DNA of 21,336 nucleotides from a virus. How positions within the stretch are numbered: position 1 is the stretch's first letter; every line of letters starts with the position of its first letter. The stretch lies in IMG/VR virus record IMGVR_UViG_3300046028_007603, positions 1-21,336 of that record; one strand, given 5' to 3'. Under the pieces are notes generated by a model. That model saw only the letters and a list, made by a program, of their open reading frames with translations, ran no database searches and was not told the origin of the DNA. The translations under genes and the position numbers were made by a program. Positions 1-8,600 of the stretch are shown one piece after another.

Positions 1-623
1 CAGGGTTGGTTAATAACAACCATTGTGTTATGGTAAGGATAATCTTCTTTCTTTGATTTTGAAATTCTTGAATGTATACCCATTCCAACTTTATCTGCAA
101 GAACAGCAGCATTGTGCATCTTACCACCCTTACCATCATAAGTCATCTTGCAAGGTATTGATCCAATACTATCAATCAAAAATAGAACAGAATATGGTAA
201 CTCACCTTTTTCTTGCGCATCCAATATCTCATTGATGAAATCTGTCATTTGCTCAATATAATCAAATGAATCATTAAATATGAAATCACCATCCCACTCA
301 TTATCCTCATTAAGTTCAGCTTTCAAACCCAATTCAACAGCATGTGCCCAATTCCACTTCTTTTCTGTAATAATGAAAATAGGTAAATGCCCCTTCTTTT
401 GAGCATCTGCTGCTGCTAATATCATTGCGGTTGTCTTGCTTGTATTGGAATGTCCCAAGAACATACTAATACCCCCCATTACTGGACCAGGAACACCACA
501 AGCATTATAAAAAGCATCACCACATGAATAATAATCCTCTGGTTTATACTTTGTTTTTGTTGAAAACTTCTCCTTGATAGCATCAACACTAGTTGCTGCC
601 GCCTTCTTCTTTATTCCTGCCAT
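1..623 (-). CDS. uvsX: UvsX/RecA-like recombinase, N-terminal part (cut by window edge)
   Basis: The first 207 codons are present and the C-terminal part lies outside the window. A Walker A-like loop, GHSNTSKTT, spans residues 57-65. It lacks the usual second glycine, as does the loop of T4 UvsX. A Walker B strand (VLFLIDSIGS, 146-155, with D151), a Glu in ITEKKW (E87) and a NQ pair near residue 205 complete the RecA core. Such proteins form ATP-dependent filaments on single-stranded DNA and drive strand exchange in recombination-dependent replication. The start is the ATG at 621-623, preceded by an A-rich leader with no Shine-Dalgarno sequence. It lies 83 bases downstream of the gp32-like gene, its expected functional partner, with a large inverted repeat between them. 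RadA or a DnaB-type ATPase is less likely, because the N-terminal layout fits UvsX. The family call is firm and the exact orthology to uvsX is probable. Confidence 0.87.
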   Translation of the reverse strand, partial: MAGIKKKAAATSVDAIKEKFSTKTKYKPEDYYSCGDAFYNACGVPGPVMGGISMFLGHSNTSKTTAMILAAADAQKKGHLPIFIITEKKWNWAHAVELGLKAELNEDNEWDGDFIFNDSFDYIEQMTDFINEILDAQEKGELPYSVLFLIDSIGSIPCKMTYDGKGGKMHNAAVLADKVGMGIHSRISKSKKEDYPYHNTMVVINQP

Positions 624-640
624 ATGTTTTTTGATTTAAA

Positions 641-699
641 AAGAGAGATTTTTTGCACAAAGCATTGTTTTATGGTACTTTTTGCAAAAAATCTCTTTT
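641..699. repeat. Perfect 14-bp inverted repeat between the gp32-like and uvsX-like genes
   Basis: The arms AGAGATTTTTTGCA (644-657) and TGCAAAAAATCTCT (683-696) are perfectly complementary. They extend outward by a G-U and two A-U pairs. The loop is about 25 bases and can pair further through AAAG/CTTT after one mismatch. It lies just after the gp32-like stop codon and 18 bases before the uvsX-like start. In the minus-strand transcript it ends in a short U run, so it could be a weak terminator or attenuator that lowers uvsX relative to gp32. A protein-binding operator or an RNA processing site are alternatives. Confidence 0.6.
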
Positions 700-706
700 A
701 GGTTAA

Positions 707-1564
707 TTAAAATGGTAATTCATCATCATTGTAGTCATCCTCAATAACCACATTTGTTTTCTGAACTGTTGCATTTTTTGCAACTGTTGCACCACCAAAG
801 GATGCCTCAGAATTTGATGTATTTAAATACACATATTTACCTTGGGATTCATCCCATCTTGGGGATTCACCTCTTGAAATTGCTTCAAGATATTCTAATG
901 GTTTTCTGCTATAAACATCTCTCCATGTTGATTCGTCATTTGCCCATTTTTTTGCAAGATTTTCATCTTTTGATAATGGTGTTGGGTCATCATACATGAT
1001 TGTTGAAACACTTGTATATTCCTTACCTTTAGGACTTTTTGACTTAACTAACTCAATAATCAAGTCTCTTCCTGCATCCATATCAGATATATCCCCTTTA
1101 TTTCTAAAGATTGGAATAATCTTGTCAAGAATACCATCTTTCTTGTAATTGTGTTTGAACCTCCAATATTTTGGCCCATCTTGTTCATTATCACGGTCAA
1201 TCACCTTAACAACATAGAATAACTTGGCTTTGTAATCTTTTGCCAATTCGTCATCATCTTTTCTCTTTGTTGCTTTAAGTGCATTATACACATCAGCCAA
1301 TGGGGATGCCTCATTGTCATTTCCTGCTGGGTCATAAATCTTTTGGTAGTAACCACCAACTTGTAATTCATGAAACCATGCCTCTTTAAATACAGATGAA
1401 CCATCTGCTGTAGGTAAAATTCTAATCCTTTTTTGCCCTGTACTTTCTTTGTCATTTAACAATAATGTAAAATAACGCTTCATTCTGTCCTCTTGTGATA
1501 ATTTTTGGGAATCCCCTTTTTGGTTTTTTTCATACTGCGCCATTATGGCATCTAAATTCGACAT
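707..1564 (-). CDS. 32: gp32-like single-stranded DNA-binding protein
   Basis: This 285-residue protein is close in size to T4 gp32 (301). It has a basic N-terminal region, a central OB-fold-like part (about residues 45-210) with segments resembling the gp32 core (KLFYVVKVIDR, KYWRFKHNYKKDGILDKI), a Ser/Ala-rich linker and an acidic C-terminal tail ending DDELPF. Such tails in SSB proteins recruit partner enzymes. Gp32 coats single-stranded DNA in replication and recombination and works with UvsX, whose gene lies next downstream. The protein has no cysteine at all, so the structural zinc site of T4 gp32 (one His, three Cys) is absent; the region expected to carry it reads ASPLADVYNAL. The start is the ATG at 1562-1564 with an A-rich leader. 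A strong terminator upstream separates it from the tail genes, so it probably has its own promoter. Confidence 0.83.
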   Translation of the reverse strand: MSNLDAIMAQYEKNQKGDSQKLSQEDRMKRYFTLLLNDKESTGQKRIRILPTADGSSVFKEAWFHELQVGGYYQKIYDPAGNDNEASPLADVYNALKATKRKDDDELAKDYKAKLFYVVKVIDRDNEQDGPKYWRFKHNYKKDGILDKIIPIFRNKGDISDMDAGRDLIIELVKSKSPKGKEYTSVSTIMYDDPTPLSKDENLAKKWANDESTWRDVYSRKPLEYLEAISRGESPRWDESQGKYVYLNTSNSEASFGGATVAKNATVQKTNVVIEDDYNDDELPF

Positions 1565-1620
1565 ATTTATATAGTTTTTGTTTACAATGTTTTAACTCTA
1601 CAATGATAGGTGAGTTTTAA
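1565..1620 (-). promoter_or_regulatory. Candidate promoter/leader of the gp32-like gene
   Basis: This 56-base gap separates the terminator at 1623-1651 from the gp32-like start, so a promoter is expected here. Read on the minus strand it holds TATCATTG, one mismatch from the Bacteroidetes -7 consensus TAnnTTTG, followed by an A-rich leader. It also holds TATAAATA immediately against the ATG (1564-1571). That is the reverse orientation of the 8-mer found ahead of the tail genes. The promoter assignment is an inference. Confidence 0.35.
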
Positions 1621-1622
1621 TG

Positions 1623-1651
1623 AAAAAAAAAGGGGTATTACCCCCTTTTTC
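1623..1651 (-). terminator. Intrinsic terminator ending the tail/baseplate transcript
   Basis: On the minus strand AAAAGGGGG is followed by a short loop and CCCCTTTTTTTTT. This gives a G/C stem with A/U flanks and a run of Us. It lies 20 bases past the stop of the 242-residue gene and before the gp32-like gene. It is the clearest intrinsic terminator in the window. The near-symmetric A and T flanks mean it could work in both directions. Confidence 0.8.
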
Positions 1652-1670
1652 TAAAAAAAATATTAATTAC

Positions 1671-2399
1671 TTAAAATTTAGCCTTGTAATTTTGTTCATC
1701 AGTATAATCATCTTCATCATTTGATGATGTATAAAAAGTATCCTTAATTTCATTAGGGTTGATGTTTGTCACATCATCAGTAGTTAAAACATAATCATTT
1801 TTTCCACTCTTTTCCATCTCAACTTGTTTGTCATCAAAAAATTGTGATAACTTCTGATTAAAAGGATAAGAATCATATGTCCTTAATTCAAGTTTTTCCT
1901 CTGGAGTTTTTTCTCTATATTTCTCAACCTTGGAATCTATTGCATTTAATTTATCAAAGATGCCATCCATTGTTGCCAACTTCTGTTCCAACTTATCAAT
2001 CTGGGCAAACAAATTATCAAAATATTCATTCTGTTTTGTTTCCATATTCTTCTGACTTGAAACCAAATCTGTAATATCCAATTCTTCTGAATCTTCATCA
2101 CCTTCTTTGCTATCACCCTCATCATCAATAACTGTAACATCATCATCAGTTTCAACATCAATTGGTTGGGGATTTGCTGCACTTAAAGGGTCTTCACCCC
2201 CACCTGGAGGTATTGGAGAAACTTCACCTGGGGGTGTCATAGGTGCATTAGGCATTGGTGCTGCATTGGGGTCTGCCATAGGATCACCTAAAGGTGGTGG
2301 TGGCGGTGGTGCATCTTGCTCTGTAATATACCTATTTATAGTATGGTATCTATTAATTTCATTTAATATTTTCTGATCTATTTTCATTTTATTAATCAT
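1671..2399 (-). CDS. Uncharacterised proline-rich, acidic, coiled-coil protein
   Basis: I do not recognise this 242-residue protein. It has four parts. A short N-terminal helix (1-28) is followed by a Pro/Met/Gly-rich stretch (29-80) with six consecutive prolines at 31-36. A very acidic linker (81-108, many Asp and Glu) then leads into a predicted coiled coil (about 112-162, containing FAQIDKLEQKLATMDGIFDKL). The C-terminal part carries a TPEEKLELRTYDSYPFN segment and ends in an acidic, Tyr-rich region. The gene overlaps the upstream 68-residue gene by 8 bases and is last before a strong terminator, so the two are probably cotranslated. A virion or baseplate-associated role is possible from its position but is unproven. 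ATG at 2397-2399 is used; an in-frame ATG four codons later is an alternative start. Confidence 0.75.
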   Translation of the reverse strand: MINKMKIDQKILNEINRYHTINRYITEQDAPPPPPPLGDPMADPNAAPMPNAPMTPPGEVSPIPPGGGEDPLSAANPQPIDVETDDDVTVIDDEGDSKEGDEDSEELDITDLVSSQKNMETKQNEYFDNLFAQIDKLEQKLATMDGIFDKLNAIDSKVEKYREKTPEEKLELRTYDSYPFNQKLSQFFDDKQVEMEKSGKNDYVLTTDDVTNINPNEIKDTFYTSSNDEDDYTDEQNYKAKF

Positions 2400-2598
2400 T
2401 TAACAATTCTTTTATACCCCCATGAGTTTTAACCTTAACTTGTCTATTTACTGTTTTAATTTCAGTTCTTTCTATTAAACCATCTTTTTCCCTAACAACA
2501 AAACACTCACCTGTGATTAGGTCACAAACCTCTTTTGAACCATCATCTAATGTTTGTTCTTTTGTGGTTTTTAAGTAATTATTCAAATTTTCAATCAT
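2392..2598 (-). CDS. Small uncharacterised protein (68 aa)
   Basis: This short acidic/basic protein is soluble, with no membrane segment. It contains two cysteines nine residues apart in or near the motif CDLITGEC, followed by VVREKDGLIER. The Cys pair could form a metal or disulfide site, but two cysteines alone do not define a zinc finger. It starts 52 bases after the giant hub gene. It is preceded by the TATTTATA motif at 2615-2622 and overlaps the next gene by 8 bases, so it probably leads a two-gene unit. Its reality is supported by the tight overlap and the A-rich leader. Its function is unknown. Confidence 0.7.
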   Translation of the reverse strand: MIENLNNYLKTTKEQTLDDGSKEVCDLITGECFVVREKDGLIERTEIKTVNRQVKVKTHGGIKELLND

Positions 2599-2614
2599 GT
2601 TAATTTATTTTACA

Positions 2615-2622
2615 TATAAATA
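2615..2622 (-). promoter_or_regulatory. TATTTATA motif ahead of the 68-aa gene
   Basis: The minus strand reads TATTTATA 16 bases before the ATG, within GGTATATTTATATG. It is one of five exact copies placed between minus-strand genes in this window. It may be a phage promoter -10 element for late genes. A 14-base AT-only palindrome, ATAATTTAAATTAT, lies just upstream (2628-2641). On the plus strand the same site reads TATAAATA, the T4 late promoter consensus, but pointing away from the gene. Confidence 0.45.
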
Positions 2623-2650
2623 TACCAATAATTTAAATTATCAAAATAAT

Positions 2651-5600
2651 TTAATTCAATTTTGGATATAAAATTAATTTTGTATAGTTTGCTCCAATAT
2701 ATTTAATATTCAACAAATTATCTTTATGTGAAATTATATCCCCAATAGTATCATTATCTTCAATTTTTTGGTTTCCTTTGCTAAAGTTGGAACTATTTTC
2801 AATTGAATCTTTAATACTTTTTTCATTAATTGTGTAAGTATTTGCTGCTGTTTGCCCAGATTCTGCAAGAAACTTAAAGCCAGTAAAAGGCAAATTATTA
2901 CTTCCCTTATCTATCTTTAAACTCACATATATAGTATATGTATCTGCTGATTTAACCTTAATATCAAAAGATGAACCAACTACCTTTGGTGCACTATTTA
3001 ATATATATAATCTTACCAAGGTATCTTCTATGGTTTTATTCATAGCATCCAAATATAACAATTCTTTTGGATTCTTTGCCTCAAAAAACATATCAAGAGA
3101 ATATGGTAAAGTATATTCTGGTTCAGCTGGTGTTCTATAAATCCTAATATTATTATAGGTATATTCACACACTTTATTTAATTTTGGTCCTGTTAATTTG
3201 TTTCTTGCACTAACATATAATTCCTTTTGCTCTTCTGTAACTATAGGTCTTAAAGATTTTAATGATATATTAGCATCTGCATATTTCTTATTTAATTTAT
3301 CATAAAATTTGTTCTTCTCTAATCTATCAAAATTCTTTTTTGCACCTATGTTTGGGTCATTAGTTGGATTTTCATTATATAACCAATTTATAACATAAAA
3401 CCAAGGGACTTCAAATTTTTGCCGTTCTATAATAGCGTAAAACCCAATCAAAGCTGCTCTCATAAAATCCACATATAACTCAAATGATTTAAAAATTGCA
3501 AAAGGTGTTTGTATTTTTTTATTTTCAACACTTATTGCACAATAAAATAACTGATCAGGTGCATTATAAAGTGAAATATCACCCCTATCGTAGGTTAACC
3601 AAACATTTCCAAAATTATTGTGATTTGCCTTAAATCCATCTTTTTCATAGGAAGCCAAATAAGTAATAAGATATATATTGTCAGCCATTTTCTGATCACC
3701 TGGAACTCGTGAATTTATTGCTGTATAAATTTGCGTGGCTGATGAATAAACTACTAATTCTTCTGTTGTTGGCTCATAATTAGCATAATCCACATATAAA
3801 TACTTTCGACATGCACTTGAATTTGTTTGTTTTGAACCTTGTGTTTGTGTGTTATTTGTTGCAGTAGCCTCTTCATCTTTTTCATTAACAATAGATTTTG
3901 CAAAATTGCTTTCAATCTTTGTTAATAAATTTTCATTAATACTTGTAAGATATGTATCTGTGCTTGGGGGTGAATAAATACTTTGTCTAACACCTGTGAA
4001 TGTTGTTTCAAATGAACCTGGTGCAATATTATGTGAAACTTCTGTAATAAAATAAGGTCCACCAAACATAGGAACATGTTCCAAATTGAAATACATTGTT
4101 GGTTGTATCAATGCATTACCCATACAGTTAATTGTTGACTTGTAACTCAAGTTCTTATACAAATTAAATAATGATACACTTTGTGTTGCTACACCCCTAT
4201 TTGATGCTGAATTTCTTAAAGCCTCTTGTTGAATTAATGATTCAAGAGTTGCTGTACCACTATTCTGATCCACTTGAATACCATAGAATATGGCTTGATT
4301 TCTAATTCCTGCATCAACCAAGAAACTAACACATTTATTTGACTGTGACCAATCTTTCTTATTTGTCTGGTCTTCCAAGAAAGGTATCTTGGATGGCTTT
4401 AACATATCAATAGCATCATCCCCATATCTAAAATCTTTTGGTCCAGATGGAGTTGTTGACCCCCTACCAGCATAAATGCAAACAAGTTTTGGTCCTGATT
4501 TCCTATAATCAACATCAGAATAATTTCCCCAAACATCATTTGCTATTTCTGTTGCTGTTCCAATAACATCATTAATATCATCATTTGCTGATAATGCTCC
4601 ATAAAAATTAACATAAGATGGCATTGGCAAAACATTAAAATTATTTTTAACCAAAATTCCACCAATAAAATTAAAGACAGGAGTTTTCAAGTTTGTTCTT
4701 GTTCCAATAAAAATCTTCTTTAAATCAAAAATATCAACATAATACAAATCACCTATGTTCCTATTACCCCTATCCAAAAATATTACATCTTCAAATAATG
4801 TACGAGTTGTATATTCACTACCAGATATCCATTTATCATTTATGGCTTTGAATGTTTCATATAAATCATATTTTGAAAACTTGCTATCTAATCCTGAATT
4901 TATCTCATTAATTTCAACAATATCAATATTATTGATTTCTTTTTCTAATAAAGATAATGTCTGATTCACATTGTCTTCCAAGAATGTATCCAATGCTTTT
5001 TGATTATTATCCATCAATATCAAGAAATTTTCTCTTGTGATGTTTGGATTTTTTAACTTTTGTGTTGCGTATATCTTTATTGGTTTTGCAAGTGCAATGA
5101 TATTTTCTGATGAAAATTCAATATTATTATCAATAAAGAAATCTGTAATATATGAGCCAGTATTCTTATATGTCAAAGATTCAATGGTGGAGAACCCAAC
5201 ATGTAATTTTAACGTTTCCCAAGCAGGGGCATTTGATAATTCTGATAATTGAAGTGATATGTTATTTGGTAAAGTGTTTGCAACATATCCCTTGAACCTC
5301 TTTTGGTTCAGTATGGTTGATTGCCCACCTAAATGACTTATCAATGAATTATATTCATATCTATCATATTGTGTTGGATTTCCATACTTAAACAAAACAT
5401 CATAACTCAAAAACCCATCCAAAAATTCTCTAATGTTTTGAGCTTGATATTCTGCTGTTTTGTTGTAAAAATCAGTGGCATTCAAATTAAGATAATTGGA
5501 TGGGACTTCCATCAAATTCCTATATAATAATTGGAAATTTCTATATGCCGCCACAGGATTGCCATATTCCAATCCAACCAAATTTATCTGATCCTTATTC

Positions 5601-8600
5601 TCGTTTATATCATAAATTGATTTGCTAAAATCCAAAAACTCATTCTCAAATAAATTTAATGTATCATAATCAAAAACAGAAAACATATCCTCAATTGAGG
5701 CATACTCTCCAAAACTTAATATTGAAAATGAATTAATATCTTTCTTTCTATTAAAATATTCTGTTGGTAAAGGCTTCTTCAAATTTTTAAATGTAAATGA
5801 ATTAAATGTATCTTGCATTGTAACATTAACTGCGCCATTATGTGCAACATCCAATAACTCATCCAAAGAAGAATAATAACTATCTAAACTACTTTTAAAA
5901 AAATTATTATCAGTAATATTATTATTTGTTGATGGCAAAATATAATATTTTGATGTTAAACTAAAGTTAACATCCTCACAATAATCACTAAATGTGGAAC
6001 TGTCATATATATTTTTTGGCACTAAAGTTGTATAACAATTAAATGTCAATCCACTTTTTTCAAAATTAAATGATTCAAACATCTTCAACCCCCTCTTTTC
6101 ATTCACACTCAACTCATTATTTGTAAATCCAGAGAATAAATCATAGCCATTCAAGAATGCATTATAATCATTCATCATAACCGGATAAAATCCAACATTC
6201 ACATTATTATCAGATTTAAGGGATATAGTTTGATTTCCATTTATTATATATTGGAAATTTTCATTTGCATTATAATTTGATTTATAATCAAAATCTTTCC
6301 ATACATCATCCAAAAAGTCATCCCCTGTCTTAATATAATTCTTATATCTATGCCAAATGGATCCATATTTCAATATCCAAGCATATGGCAACTTATGTAA
6401 AGCAGAATACTTTATGAAGGTTGCAAAAACATGTCCATTCTTATCACTTTGCCCTCTGGTGATAAAAAAATCAGTAAGGGGTGATAATGGTAGGCTATTC
6501 AAAAAAAGATAAGCAGACGCAATATATGGCTGTTTTTCCCCTGCTCTCCATTTGCCAACTCCAAGTTGAATTGCATTTGTGAAGATAGGGGTGTTAATCA
6601 ATGATATTAATTTATTTGCTGGTGAATAATTATCTTGATATATTTCTCCATATGTTGCGCCACTTTGTGATGTAAAGAATTTAAATGGTCTATTTGTAAC
6701 AACTTGATTATATTCCTTAAAGTTTGTAATCACATTCCTTTTTTGATTGAAAAGAATTGTATTAGTTGTGTCAAATTTATTTGGAAATTTGTTGATTAAA
6801 TTCTGAGTAACCCATATTAAATCTGTAAAAGGATATGTGATATTTATGTTATTTTCAATTGGTGCTTTCTGTATTACATTTATAATTGTTTTAATATCTG
6901 CCTCCTTTAAATTATTTGCAAACTTATCTGTTGTTAATTTGAATTCACTTATATCATATATCTTGCTTGGTGCATCTAATAAATCAACAATATATCTTGA
7001 GTTTGGTACACCATCCAGATATTTGTTATACCTTTCTGATACACCACCTGACATTTCTTCCAAAAATTCTTTATAATTATCATAATCCAACCCCCCCTCT
7101 GAAAATAATATATTCTTTAATTGTTGAATAAAAATTATGGAATTTGTCTTTAATGTATTGCTTATATTCTTAAATTCATTTTCCTTAATCAATAAGCCAA
7201 TTCTTTTATCCTTTTCATAAATGGCTGAAAATCCTGAATTATATGATGCCAAAACAAGTCTATCCCATAATTCATAAAAGAATTTCACATTTGTTGTTAA
7301 CTCATATGGCAAAGTGGCAAAGGGATATTCTATGGTATTTGGAACATAACTCTTCCTAATTACCTTATCCAAATCAAGTGCATCCTTTGGGGAGGGGGTT
7401 TCCAAACGTTTGGAATAACCATTTATATATTCCTCAACAAATTCAACTTCAGGCCATTTATCATAATAATTTGCTTTTATGGATTTAATAATAGATGGAT
7501 CTCCTGGATATACTAATTCATATTTATTTGCTTCCTTCTTATCATTTGTTTGAAAGACCAAAGGCCAAGGAAATACAATTTCATCACTACCATCACGTTT
7601 GCTATTATCATCAACTGCAATGTTAGTACTACCTAATACCGCATCTATTCTATCAACATCACTCCTAACATTCCAAGCTGAACTATGAACATCTTCCATC
7701 AATCTAAGAAAACCTTCTGTGGTTGCCATAATAACTGCAACCACATTTTTAATTGTTGGCTTAAACCCAATTCCTGTTTCCTTTTTCTCAATCTTCAATG
7801 CCAATTCTTCTGACAATGCTTTTTCAAGAGCATTAAGTTCAACAATGAATTCTGCTTCCATTCTATTCCTTTCATCAATGAATCTTGTAATATTAAAAAC
7901 TGGCGTGGTTTTTGTTTCCCCTGATAAAGTATATGTGTAATATATAGTCTTCTCAATCCTTTCACGGCAAATATCTTCAGTTAAATTTTCAAAATCACTT
8001 AGTGGATTAGATTTATTCTTTGACCTATATGTTTTGCACCAATCAATATCTGCATCAACCACATTAAACAAATCATAATTTATATCATTTGTAATAGGTA
8101 ATGTTCCATAAATTCCAAAAGTGGGATTATCATTTAATTCAGCTGTATATTTTGAAATTATGGTTTTTAAATCACTTTCAACCAAAAATAACCTCCCATC
8201 CTTAATGTTATCAATCAATTCTTTCTTAACACCAAATATAACCTCATCTGTGTTATTTAAACTTATTGGCCTTGTATCCAAATATTTATTAAACCAAGAC
8301 CTAAGATTACCCCTAATTTCCTGATAATAATTGGCAAGAAATTTCTTATACCTTTTCCCATCTGTTAACTTCTGGACATCAACTTTATTCAATGAGTTTA
8401 AAACATTCTGCTCAAACATCTCAAGTTTGTATGTTAATTCAGTTAAGGTTAACTCGGGGAAATTCATATCAATTAACCCCTTTGATTTATAATCCTTATA
8501 TACTTCTATTATCTTCTGATAACCAAGTTGGGTATTCACCTCAAAATCAGTTGTATCCTCAAATGAAACTTGAGTTTGTTCCCCCACTTGATTAACTATG

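Noticed and set aside
2107-2376. Plus-strand frame with a Gly-rich stretch
   Set aside because: It is the complement of the proline-rich tract in the 242-aa gene. The Gly run reflects CCX codons read backwards.
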